DNA of 64,000 nucleotides. Source: Gautieria morchelliformis. Taxonomy: Eukaryota > Basidiomycota > Agaricomycetes > Gomphales > Gomphaceae. The position numbers and the translations under genes are program-made. The DNA lies in the NCBI GenBank assembly GCA_015179125.1, contig WHVA01000353.1:1-64000 (forward strand), in the 5' to 3' direction. This document shows, piece after piece, positions 33,501 through 44,409 of this stretch. Each line of letters opens with the position of its first letter. Within the stretch, counting starts at the first letter, position 1. The notes beneath the pieces are model-generated. The model searched no databases, was not told the DNA's origin, and saw only the letters and a program-made list of their open reading frames with translations.

Positions 33501-34368
33501 TGGGTGTGCATTGTGAGTGGGATGAGGTATCAAGGTTCATACCTTTTTTCTCTGTTCCATATTGCTCATCATTATTTCAGTGGGAGCGGCAGGATCTGGA
33601 GATGTGGCATGATTGTGTGCTGATACATTTCGTGGGCTACCTTCATACTCGACCTCTTCAACCATTGGCTTGCGCAATTTCTTTTTTGCATGTGCCATGG
33701 ATTTAGCCTTCAAGGAAGCTGAAGCGGACTTGATCTGCTGTGTGCGAGTTGTTGCTTTGTTTTGTTTGGTACTGGGTGTTTTCAACAGGAGCATGTCAGC
33801 AATCTATGTGGAACAAGCAGGTGAATAGGGAATATACTTGGTAAATGTAGGAGAAATGCACTTTGTGATTTGGAATCATATTGTCAGACACATCTGACTC
33901 AGATTCCGAGCTTGGTTTGTCACCAGAGCTCGAGTCCGAAAAGTCTCCATCTTCATCATCATCCTCATCCTTGTCCTCTTCTTGCATGATCTTCTTAACT
34001 TGCTTGCATTTGTGCTTCTGTTGATGGTGCAGAGTCCGGTATTTAATAGGACGGCCATCTTCATCCAGCCCTTCTTCTTCAATCAACGCCGCCATTTTTT
34101 TTCCTCAGTTTGCTCGCTTGGGGTGGACGGCCGACTTACCTGGCACTTGAGTAGAAGGAGACGACATCGAGGCTGAAACTGAAACAGTAATACGTGCCAT
34201 ATATTGCCGTACACGGCCGTATTTGTACGGTAGCATACAGCGTCAACCTGTACCGTATACCGTGCCGTCAGCACAGGACACAGACCCTTGACAGCACAGG
34301 TGCCGTGGCCATAACATGGCGCCATACAGCCGTGGGTTTACAGCACAGTGCGCAGCCCTAGACATGTA
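30555..34368 (-). mobile_element. hAT transposon with perfect 8 bp target duplication
   Basis: The element proper is 30563-34360 (3.8 kb). Its ends are TAGGGCTGCGCAC on the left and GTGCGCAGCCCTA on the right, and GACATGTA is repeated exactly on both sides (30555-30562, 34361-34368). Eight-base duplications and this kind of end are diagnostic for hAT elements. Subterminal regions contain repeated GTACGG/CCGTAC words, likely transposase-binding sites. A transposase gene on the minus strand fills the element but carries nonsense codons. Confidence 0.92.
30756..34095 (-). pseudogene. hAT transposase with BED zinc finger, inactivated by CGA-to-TGA changes
   Basis: Multi-exon gene with short introns (for example 33804-33861). 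In order: an acidic N-terminus (MAALIEEEG, EDDDEDGDFSD), a BED finger spread over exons (VKCSSCIYYEV, HYRCCHGNHK, LIGHLKHFP), the RNase H-like core starting VALSLDAWTSSNQYAFLAI, then VMDNATNNDTLTLG, and the C-terminal dimerisation region INELDDFFKIPQED and FSGGRDTISL. TGA codons interrupt it at 32552-32554 (LLVDF-stop-EL), 30892-30894 (VAVE-stop-VFSGG) and 30856-30858 (ISL-stop). Each stands where related proteins have Arg, that is CGA. One exon junction near 32785 also lacks a clean GT donor. It could be mobilised only by a transposase from elsewhere. Confidence 0.85.
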
Positions 34369-34750
34369 TTTCCACTTTTCAATGGCGAATACTCATATTA
34401 TGAAGGGTTATAGTATAATGCAGAAGTTGCTACTTAATGGCTGCTAGAAAGACTGCTTTGTAGCCCCATTACAACACTTGTTCAGGTCCCATGAGGATGC
34501 AGCCGGATCAGGTTAGCAGCCCTGATCAGGTAATTCGGATTTTTCTGACAGAATCCTCCGTAGAGGTCTTTGAAGCCTTCATTCCGAAACTCCTGGAGTG
34601 AGTATCTTGGAGCTCTCCACTAGTCCTGCCGCATCTCCAGGCATGGGTGAGGACTGCACAATGGGGCGCTTGAGTATCAGCGGACAGTACTTCCTGCATC
34701 ATCTCCACGGGTTATATAGGACCGCACAACGGGGAGCCTGATTTCTTTGA
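34369..34750. other. Left edge of duplicated segment A
   Basis: No gene is seen. From about 34520 the sequence matches 42240-42500 (shared words such as GTCTTTGAAGCCTTC and GAGTATCTTGGAGCTC). This marks where segment A (34520-39240) and segment B (42240-46620), two direct duplicates, begin. Confidence 0.6.
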
Positions 34751-34756
34751 CATGCA

Positions 34757-35870
34757 TTATTTAAAAGCCCTATATATACCGATGCATATATACAGTATTA
34801 GTATATGAGGGACAAACCACACCTTCTGCTCAACAAAGTAACTATTATGAAGTCCGGTATGTGATTCTAAAACGCCAGAACTCTCGTGGATCAAAATATA
34901 ATTTCGAGGCTGCCAACTGAGACGCAATGAACTCTTCAACGTCGATATCCTGATAGTCGCCCATGTCATTTCAACATTCATCGAACACGCTGGCAGCAAA
35001 ACTTCCACTTCGAAAGAGCTTGGACGTTCGTTTTCAGGGTTGCCACGTTCGATCTGCCAACTTGACCTTGGCGTCCTTCGAGCTATCCGCCTGCAATTTT
35101 CTGGCGCTAGGCTTGACCTTACAATACTGTACGGCGATGACTCGCGTGCCCTGGATCTCATATTCGGCCCTGTCTTCGTAGTCACGCGCAACCACGGACG
35201 CGACCAACGCATCTAGAGGCGACCATCCAGAAAGAGTATTCGAAACTCCGTGATGCAACAGGGATATTGACATCGAGGGAACCCTTGATTGGAGTGCTGC
35301 ATCTGGGTCACTTTGGCATCGGCGACAGTTCGGAACCCCACACCCATGTAAGCGTTATCTTCACCCTCTATTCTGTCCTGAATTCATTTTCTTGTTTTAT
35401 CTGGATCCAGATTGTTCGCATTTGGACGATGGAATATACGATCGAATTTCTCCGTATAGTCCAACAAAGACCTCGTCGACGCTGACTTGGCTTTTATGAC
35501 CAAGGGCATGTCAGATTTGTCTTTGAGGCCGATGCTAAACAAATTGGATAGCTTCAAAGATATGGTGTCATCGTATTTGCGATTGAGGGAGAGTATGGTG
35601 TTTTTCTTGCAAGTCGGATACAATCAAGGATGGAGAATCGTGTACCGAAAGGAATGGCTACTAACCGCCCAAGCTTGACTTGTTCTCTTGAGAAACCGTT
35701 ACTGTAGATCAGGACAGAAGATGGTTTCATGTCGTAGGCAAGAAGCCCGCCGCCTACATGGTCCCAAAGACCAACATATACATGTCGACGCACCTCAAAA
35801 GCATGTCAGGGCGATGCCACTAGCAGTGTGGCACGACCCCACGTGGGGCCTATCAGGTTATGGGCAGCGA
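34757..35870 (-). pseudogene. Unknown gene U, copy A, broken
   Basis: Homologous to copy B at 42570-43850 over its length, in the same order. Readable minus-strand segments: GGLLAYDMKPSSVLIYS and REQVKLGRLVA (35790-35650), LKLSNLFSIGLKDKSDM and VIKAKSASTRSLLDYTEKF (35560-35450), then SNTLSGWSPLDALVAS and KYEIQGTR-like sequence (35240-35130). Stops and shifts separate them. I recognise no family. Conservation of amino acids between the copies suggests both derive from a real gene. Confidence 0.5.
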
Positions 35871-36108
35871 GACCTCATGCCCAGACGAGGATGCAGCTCA
35901 GACATATGGTCAGGTAAATGAATGCTGGCATGTCGATCATCGTTTCACTCCTGATTTGATCCTAGAACTTTAATTAGCCATGCCGCGCGTGAGACCTCCT
36001 TTCCACCGTGGACTCATAGATCCTGTAAGGAATGCCTCAAATTTGCACTCCCGGCACCTTAAATTCAGCAATCTAATACACCAGTCACGATATGCTAGTG
36101 CCTCACAG

Positions 36109-39069
36109 TCACCGAGCCTTCCCTTTCGATTTTGTTTCTTTCCTCTTCCTACCAATTAACCCACCTAAATGATTTACCGTGGCCTCTCCTGACTTAACTT
36201 CTTTTACGATTGTCGTTCGTGCTTTTTTTGTCGGACGAGCGTTATCACTTTCACCAGAAGACGGAACCCGTCTCTTTTTGGTCGGAAGGAGCTTCTCCTC
36301 TCGCTGTTTTGACTGAGACTCCTAGAATGATGGTAAAATCGCAAATGGACCAGCTATACCGTAAGACTTACCTGTCGACTTCCTTCCTCCCGCTCTACGC
36401 GGCGGCGCACGACCTGGATATTTTCGATCGAAAACTCAAGAACAAGGGAACGTCCAACCTTCTTCTCCTGATCTTCTTCAAGCTCTCGTAGTCGATCCTT
36501 CACTCGCCGCACCCTCGTTTCTTCCTCCTCATTCATTTTCTTCCCGTGCGCCTTCTTCTCAATATCCTGCAACTCCTCCCTCCACCATCCCCGCATCAGG
36601 CCTTCCACACCAGGGTGGTTATTTGCCCAGCGGATAACCCTCAGCGCATCCGCATGTGACATCATCTCCAAGAATCCATAACCCTTGCTCCTCCCTTTGC
36701 CAGTGATAGGGTCAATCCGATCACTGATCCTCACGATTTTGGCTTGCCGTACAGCTGTCTGTCGCTCACCACGCTTCCGCTTCCGCTTCTTCGAAGACAA
36801 TTCTCCATCCAACTCTGCAGCACCATCACCTTCTATCTCCCTCAATTCGTCTGCAGTTAACCCTTCTCGGACACCGCTCTTAACTTCCTCTTCAAATGTG
36901 CGCACGGCATGCATGGCCAGTCGTTTCAGGGTACGCTCAGTGACGAACGTCGGTAACTGACGCACACTTATACGAGTCTTCGACACGTATAATGACGGGT
37001 TAGATCTCATCAACGTACGCCGTGTGTTAAACGCCTGAACACGTTTTTCGAGTTCTGCTGCAGAAAGCGTAGATGCTGCAGGGGTGTCGGCGAATATTAC
37101 TGTCCACACTTCGAATCAACGTATGTATACCAACATCTCACGGGTACTCACCTCCCTCACGCATCAGGTAAAGGTTTCGTTTGTCCTGCTTCTCACGCTG
37201 TTTTTCGCCCAGTTCACGTAATCGGCCAGCTTCTTCACGAGTGACCGCTCGCGTTACGTCCAGCGTTCGACCTTGCATTACAAGGCTCCGTGCAAGGGAC
37301 GAGGACGGATCCGGTGTCAGAATTGACGTAAGTTTGAACGGATTTTTTTTAGCGGCTGTTGCAACCTTAGGGTAATTTAGCAGTGAAGCGACATTGAACT
37401 CATACGCCCACCCACCTGTGTACTGCCCGTCTCTGAGGTTAATAGCTCGGCCTGTTGTATCGCCCTATCCGCATCCTCCTTGTTCCAGAAGCATACAAAG
37501 CCAGTGCCTCGTGATCGTCCTGTTGCAGCGTCCAGTGTGATGCGTGCATACCGCAGAGGGCCGAACGAACGAAATCTATCAATAAATCGTGAGAAACGAG
37601 GATGATATCCATAAAATGACGTACAACGTCCTTAACTCATCCTCCGTAGCAGTAAAGGGTACGTTACGAATAAACAGCGTATTCCCTGTCTCGGGAGGTG
37701 GCAGCAACGGTCGATCTGGAGCGTCATCATTCTCACCGTCATCGTTGTCGTTGTCATCGCTGCCCGATTCCTCTTCGCCTTCGCTCTCCGAATCCTCGTG
37801 AACTCCAACATTCTCATCTCCACTCTCATCATCATCCTGACTCATACCGCCGAAACCAGCATCAATACCCTCCCCGACGTCTTCCACTGTCTTCCCCTTC
37901 TCCTCTTCCCACCGCTCTTTGCTCAATGCCCAGTCTACCGCGATGACACGCTCTTTCCCATTACCGTGTGGATCTTCATCAGCATTACCACCCATAGTCG
38001 CACCATTAGCTCCTTCAACTGCTGTTTCAGCATCCTTTTTGCTCATCATCCACACAAATGCGAATCCTTTGGCTCGTGGCCGGCCCCCTTCTTCCTCAGG
38101 CTTTCCCACAGGGATCGTAATCGAGTGGATGGGTCCATAAGGAAGAAATAAGCGACGTAGATCATGCTCCACAGTCTAGGAAACATCAAAATGGTGTAAG
38201 AGGACAGGGTAAGACACGTACATTCCAGGGAAGATTTCGGACGATGAGCCGGCTAGCGCGAGACGGGTTGCCGCTCGATTTAGCCAGCGTATCCAGCCGC
38301 TTCTTGAAGACAACTGACAGCAGAGAGCCTTTGAACACATGTGCATGAAGGCGAAGGACGGCGTCTTGTGCTGTTGCAGGTGTCGAAAATAGGACTTGAG
38401 CTGTGGTAGGATCTTCTTGGTCTGAGAGCGTTTTCCCAGGCCACTGCGATATCTTGTCGGCTCCTTCAAGTTTGCGAACCTTTTTCCATAATGATTTTGA
38501 ATCGATGGAGGCTGGTAAACCGGAAATGACAATGGTGCGAATAGCTAGTGGGTCAGTCGGCCCAGCCCTCGGCAGTGATTGACGCGGTTGTCGAGGCTTC
38601 TTGGGCTTTGGACCGGGCGAGCCCTCTTCCGTGTCATGGGGCTTTCAAGGGTTTACATGTCACGATACGACCGGGCATATGAATGTCTCGGTTACCTTGC
38701 TATCCGCAAACTGCACTCTAAGGTTTCGCTTGTCGAGCAAAATGCCTTGTTGTTCGATTTGGGCGACGGCGAGCGCAGCATCCTCCTTGATCGCAAATGA
38801 GACGTATCCAACACCCTTGGACTTGCGGGTCTCTTTGTCAAGCACGACGAATGCTGAGCGAACTGGAGCAATGTCAGAAAATAGGGTCTGAAGGTCAACA
38901 GAGGTTGCAGTATAGGGCAGATTAGAGACAAATAAGGTAGATCTGAAATACTTGAATTGGGTGTACATTTTCAATAAGGAGTAAGCACGAACCCTTTGAT
39001 TTGCTGTGCTGCATTACTAGGTGGAGGCAAGGGATGCTCGTCTTCTCGCTCTTTGCGTTTCTCACCCAT
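36109..39069 (-). CDS. NOP4: NOP4/RBM28-like nucleolar RNA-binding protein, copy A, intact
   Basis: Yeast Nop4 (RBM28 in animals) is a nucleolar protein with four RRMs, needed for 27S pre-rRNA processing and 60S subunit assembly. Proposed exons: 39069-38993, 38942-38696, 38641-38222, 38175-37625, 37575-37416, 37365-37152, 37099-36372, 36321-36109 (2610 bases, 869 residues; seven GT...AG introns of 46-54 bases). RRM1: STLFVSNLPYTATSVDL with KGVGYVSFA. RRM2: RLIVRNLPWN with AKGFAFVWM. RRM3: NTLFIRNVPFTATEDEL with RGTGFVCFW. RRM4: ISVRQLPTFVTE with SKGYGFLEM. An acidic stretch separates RRM2 and RRM3, and the C-terminus is Lys/Arg-rich (KRKETKSKGKAR), typical of nucleolar proteins. The start ATG precedes MGEKRKERED. 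It appears to be the one functional copy among three in this window. Confidence 0.88.
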
Positions 39070-39894
39070 GATCCTCAACAGAAACCAGAGGTTCAGCACT
39101 TCAGTAGCTCGGTATCCGCCGGTCGGAGTTTCAAGTTCCGTATCGACGAGACTGTATATACTCTAACTTACAGTCTGTAAGTATGATCGATCCTTTGCAA
39201 CGTTTGAGACGAAGTTGTCATAATTATTCAGGAACGATTTCTTCTCTTCGTGTCGTATATTCCAACTGCTGGCTTCCAGTCGACAGCATCTTAGCTCCAC
39301 ATGCAATACGCGCGAAGTTATATACTATATAACTACTATCGTATATACAACGTTAGGTACTGCGAGAGAGAGAGAGAGAGATAATCGATAATCAATTAGA
39401 GTGCCCGAAGCGCAACGACTTGAGTCAATTAGTTAAGCCTCCAGTTCCTTTATTTTCCTTAAACGGAACGACTGACGATCGTATACTACGCACATATACT
39501 GTACTGCGGGGCGTTTTGTCCCATTTGTCTCACATCCGCAGTGCAGACAGTCATCGAAGACATCGTCGCCGCAACCAGATTATGTATTTATCAATGAGCA
39601 GACTGTAAAGTACCCGCCTGCGAGACATTATTGCAATAAGATGGAGACAAACTAAAATGTCTTGTCGCTTCCAATATTGTGTCATCTTGATTATAGGCAT
39701 AGTATCACTATTTTACAGACCTTTCCACTTGATATCTAGTGCCTATCAGCTGTGGAAGCGTACTGTTACAGCTCGGCCCTGTGTAGACTACTAGACATTC
39801 AGCAATGCGGCCGCCACAAGAATTGACCTGGTGATCGTAGGTGACGTCGCATGATGTGAACATAGGTAGGGGGATTGAATAAGTTAGAGGGAGA
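39070..39894. other. NOP4 upstream region and A/T-rich spacer with a GA microsatellite
   Basis: The first ~170 bases match the region upstream of copy C (58343-58480) and so belong to the duplicated promoter. A short GA repeat lies at about 39363-39382. No gene is seen. Confidence 0.55.
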
Positions 39895-42255
39895 TCAGAG
39901 AGAGAGATTCAATTATTGTGCTTGAAGCGCCTAACGCTTATCGTGCACTGAATCTTACTCACACATGATGGATACACGAGTTGAAGGTTGCCCGCAGATG
40001 CACCTGGCCCTCTAAGGGCGGGAGACACGATTATAACCTGCCGCGCTTTTTAGGATGGTAACATCCCTGGACTTTGTCTCTTGCTGCGGCAGGAAGCCCG
40101 CCGCTGGTCCCCCAGCGGTGGTCGAAACACCTCGCATCTCCAGTGCATCCACGGGCGGTAAATAAGACAGTACCAATAGATACATGGCATTAAACGATCA
40201 GGCAAGAGAATTCATGAACGCGAGACCAACAAGAGCAAAGAGGGCAAGCACGGGAGCACATGTTTCTGACACAGAGTCTGTGTCAGAACCATGTGCTTCC
40301 GTGCTTCCGCCTCGGAGGCGGAAACGCCAGGCAGGGTGAGACGAGTTGGAAGAAGAGCATAGACAAGAGAACTCTCTTGTCTATGCTCTTCTTCCAACTC
40401 GTGAGATAACTCCATATAGTCAAGCCTAGCGAGGGACCTTCGCTAGGCTTTTCCCACCGGGATAGCCAGCGCGCCAGGTAGCGAGTCTATGAAACGGAGG
40501 GGAATACAGATGAATAATGGTAGCTGTCTAGTCGTCAGTGAAAATCCGACGCTAGGATGGTATTGACTTACTGAGCTTGACCTGGACTCCGATTGGGTCA
40601 CCGTCGCCGGAAGGTACATATTAAGAGGATCATCTTAACATCATCCTCCGGCGACGGTGACCGTATGTTGTATGATAATCGAACTGGAAGAACTTACGGG
40701 TGGGCCCTCCCCCCTTCCCGGCCCAACAATTTAGTCAGTTAAAGTCCTACCAAAAATATCGATTGACTTACCGCGCTTGACTTGGGTTGAGTCGCCGTGG
40801 AGGCGCCGTTGTCGAATAAGAGCACTTGAAGGCATCAGGAGAAATATTCACTCAAGAGAGTGGTTTGTAAATCCGCGAATGCAATGGAGTCTCAGACGTG
40901 TTTGGTCATAATGACCAAACACGTCTGAGACTCCATTGCATGCTGAATGACTCATTCAGCGCGAACGCTCTCAGCGTGTTTCGACTGAAGCCAAACGCGG
41001 ATGGTCTCAGCAGAGAACGCACTGGGACGAGAGAATGAGCATGGGTAGGCAAATAGAAAGGAAAAATACACAGCCCGTTCCATCACCGTCGACCCAAATG
41101 CAATAATTGCATGCGAGTCGATGATGATGGAACGGGGTGTGTATTCTTCCCTTCCATTGCAATTCTAAAAGCTTTGAAAGGATTAGCATGGGGGGAATAA
41201 ATGAAAAGAAAGAATGCGCACCCCCGACACCCAAAAGCAATTCCAAAACCGTATCAGGATCTTGCGGCGCCAGGTACTTGTCCAGTTGGGGTCTGGAGAG
41301 CAATATGGCCATGCTGAGCAAGGGTTGTCGCCAGAGAATAAGTTAAATAACCCCAGTAGGAACCAGCTCTGAGATGGGCAGCAGAGGAGCGCAGCAGCAG
41401 TCGGAGGAATCGTCGAGTAGCGAATCTATGAGAGGGAGGGTAATGGAGATGAATAACAGAAGTGGTCACTGGTGGCGAGAGTGGAGAACTCACATCAAGA
41501 GCGATGTTGTGACATTACAGCCCCGAAACCGGTGACCTGAAGAGAGACACCAGAGGACACCAGTAGCTAAGCGGTCGGAGTGGCGAACCTATGACAGGGA
41601 GAGGAATGGAGATGAATAATGGAAGTGTGGCGACAATGGTGAACTCACATGAAACTATATGGGTGGCCATTGAAGGGATAGCACTGACGGCAGCAGAGCA
41701 GTAGCAGTGGGAGTTGGGTGGTGGTGAGAATGGAGAATCAACGTTAGAGCCAGCGGTTGGAGGAGGGGGTGGTTGAGGCTGTCGGCAGAGAGAACAGGGA
41801 GGATGAGGTGGGGGGTGGAGAACCAACACGACCCGTAGGAGAGGTTTTTATGTGAACGGGAGGCTGACCATTAGATCAGCAGCAAGCACGATTAGAGCCC
41901 CGAAACCGGCGAAGAGTAGCCAAAATGGTTCCATCCAAAAAATTACGCGACTGCCGGATACTGCCTGATCAAGTTTGGATTTCAAGCTAGATTCCATTTG
42001 TGTCGTAGCAAGCATGCCCGTCGAAGCTACACACCCAATTCAGCCTTGAGGCGAATAGATGAGATTGGCCAAGGCCGCATAGGCAGCCTTCAGAGTACTG
42101 GCATCAGCTGACTGGCAGCTTGCGTGAGAACCGATAAGCATTAATCCAAAAACAAAAAAAAACGGCAAGTTGGGGTTCGTCTCGTCCCAAAGAAGAACAG
42201 CCACGCTCTTGAAACCTATTCATGGGAGAAATCGGTGCCTGTCAGAATGCTCCTC
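39895..42255 (-). repeat. Repeat X, copy X2 (minus orientation)
   Basis: Homologous, inverted, to 50740-54105 (copy X3). The 5' end (near 42000) reads ATCCAAACTTGATCAGGCAG on the minus strand, followed by a promoter-like CATAAAAACCTCTCC. The 3' end (39900-40165) is the LINE-1-like tail with the hairpin GATTCA...TGAATC (39906-39954). It lacks any recognised protein and carries several GTAAGT sites that look like splice donors. Its middle has a remarkable series of inverted duplications, listed separately. I interpret it as a non-autonomous retroelement or a multi-copy noncoding transcription unit. Confidence 0.7.
40249..41150. repeat. Run of eight inverted duplications (hairpins) within X2
   Basis: Arms (left/right): 40249-40274/40278-40303 (26 bp, two mismatches); about 40305-40313/40315-40323 (9 bp); 40341-40370/40373-40402 (30 bp, perfect); 40422-40435/40437-40450 (one mismatch); 40596-40611/40647-40662 (16 bp, perfect); 40879-40909/40911-40941 (31 bp, perfect, one-base centre); 40942-40950/40952-40960 (9 bp); 41060-41104/41106-41150 (45 bp, seven mismatches). 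Wherever X3 can be aligned it has only one arm. The folds are tight, with loops of one to three bases in most. Confidence 0.9.
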
Positions 42256-42569
42256 CATAGAAGTCTTTGAAGCCTTCAATCCTGGAGTGAGTATCTTGGA
42301 GCTCTCCACTAGTCCTGCCGCATCCCTTGCACGGGTGAGGACTGCACAATGGGGAGCTTGATTACTTTGGCATTATTTAAAAATCCTATATATACTGGAT
42401 CGAGTCTCAGCGGACAGTGCTTCCTGCAGCATCTACGGACACACAAAGGGGAGCCTGATTTCTTTGACATGCATATATTATTTAAAAGCCCTATATATAC
42501 TACGTACCGATGTATATATACAGTATTAGCATATGAGGGACAAACTACACCTGCTCAACAAAGTAACTA

Positions 42570-43850
42570 TTATGAAGCCCGGTACGTGATTCTAAAACGA
42601 CAGAACTCTCGTGGATCAAAACATAATTTCGAGGCTGCCAACGGAGACGCAATGAACTGAAACGTCGAGATCCTGATAGTCGCGCATGTCGTGTGCATTT
42701 CGACATTCACCGAACACGCTGGCAGCACCCATGCGCCGCCAAGCAAAACTTCCACTTCAAAAGAGCTTGGACGTTCGTTTTCAGGATCGCCACGTGTGTC
42801 TCCAATATACCATTGCCACGTTCGATCTGCCAACTTGACCTTGTCGTCCTTCGAGCTATCCGCCTGCAATTTTCTGGCGCTAGGCTTGACCTTATAATAC
42901 TGTACGGCGACGACTCGCGTGCCCTGGATCTCATACTTGGCCCTGTCTCCATAGTGACGCCCAACCGCGAACGCGACCAACGCATCTAGAGGCGACCATC
43001 CAGAAAGGGCATTCGAAACTCCGTCAGATGCAACAGGGGTATTGACATCGAGGGAACCGTTGATATTGAAGTGCTGCATCTGGGTCACTTTGGCATCGGT
43101 GACAGTTCGGGTCCTCACAGGCATGTAAGCGTTAGCTTCACCCTCTATTCTGTCCAGAGTTCATTTTCTTGTTTTATCTGGATCCGGATCGTTGGCGTTT
43201 GGACGATTGAATATACGATCGAATTCCCTGTATTGTCCAACAAAGACCTCATCGACGCTGACTTGGCTTTTATGACCAAGGGCATGTCAGATTTGTCTTT
43301 GAGGCCGATACCAAACAAGTTGGATAGCTTCAAAGATAGGGAGTCATCGTAGTTGCGATGGAGGGAGAGCATGGAGTTATGATCAGTGATCTCGTCTATT
43401 TCTTGCAAGTCGGATACAATCAAGGATGGAGAATCGTGGAACGAAAGGAAAGGCTACTAACCGCCCAAGCTTGACTTGTTCCCCTGAGAAACCGTCACTG
43501 TAGATCAGGACAGAAGATGGTTTTATGTCGTAGGCAAGAAGCACGCCGCCTGCATAGTCGCAAAGATCAACATATACATGTTGACGCACCTCAAAAAGCA
43601 TGTCAGGGCGATGCCGCTGGCAGTGTGGCATGACCCCACATGGGCCAAGAAGCCTGATGACTCCCCAACCGATGAAGAAACCCAGGCCCCGGAACCCTTC
43701 GATAACGCCAGGAACAAGCGTAAGCCCACCAGTGATCACGATAGCGATCTTGAAGTGATCATGAAGAAGGCGAAGGCGGAGGCCAGCCGTGCTAACAGAG
43801 CCATGCCTTGTAAGAGAACATACATTTGTTGAAGATCACTCGCCAAGTAT
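42570..43850 (-). pseudogene. Unknown gene U, copy B
   Basis: Minus strand, from the right: RQHVYVDLCDYAGGVLLAYD, then KPSSVLIYSDGFSGEQVKLG, possible intron, then LSLKLSNLFGIGLKDKSDM and VIKAKSASMRSLLDN, then the longest frame (43124-42570: NALSGWSPLDALVAFAVG, DRAKYEIQGTRVVAVQYYKV, SSFEVEVLLGGAWVLPA). A stop near 43150 and unclear joins argue for a pseudogene, though it is better preserved than copy A. On the plus strand a charged frame (43578-43832, with NKRKP) also looks protein-like. The family is unknown to me. Confidence 0.5.
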
Positions 43851-44409
43851 AGCTGTTTCGATTCTCAGATCCTGCTCCCGCAGCGAAAGGTAAGCATGTA
43901 ATCATCCCCAGTATTTGATTCTTGTAATTGATGAAGGAGCATCAAGGCGCCGTAGGCGACCAGACAAGGCAAATTAGGGTTGTGCCATCGAGTCGTCATG
44001 AATGCTCACCGTATATGCAGGTCGGACTCCGTTGTACCTGACGATGTAATGATGTTCGGCACTGAGATATTCGTCCTGGAATAGGCTGATTCTCAGGCAT
44101 GGTCAATCTGACATATCTCTGTCACAAGCTGCGAAAGCAATACACACATCATGGTACATCTCACATTACGTTTACGCAACAATTACGTGCTCACTTTGTG
44201 TCAGGAAACAGGCAACACAAAGTGACGCCATCTCATGCAGAGAAATCGGAGGAAGCTCCCGAGGACGCCCCTTGAAGAGAGCGAATGGACGTGATGGAGG
44301 CGGCGGATTTGTACCGATTGTGAGGGATGACAAGATTAAATCCTTTCTGTCCACTAAACTTAATCAACTTTCACCTCGTGAACATATACTCAAAAGCTAT
44401 CGTTTGCAA
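43851..44409. other. Unique spacer between U copy B and NOP4 copy B
   Basis: No gene is seen. This stretch is absent from segment A. It replaces the NOP4 3' end, so it marks a rearrangement breakpoint at about 44405. A 10 bp inverted pair CACTTTGTGT/ACACAAAGTG occurs near 44193-44223. Confidence 0.5.

Noticed and set aside
39363-39382. GA run as a CRISPR-like or regulatory array
   Set aside because: Simple dinucleotide microsatellite with no spacer structure.
43578-43832. Plus-strand charged frame with NKRKP as a separate nuclear protein gene
   Set aside because: Only part of it is conserved in copy A (the HVRAMPLAVWHDPTW part), and it overlaps the better conserved minus-strand gene U; left inside that entry as a doubt.
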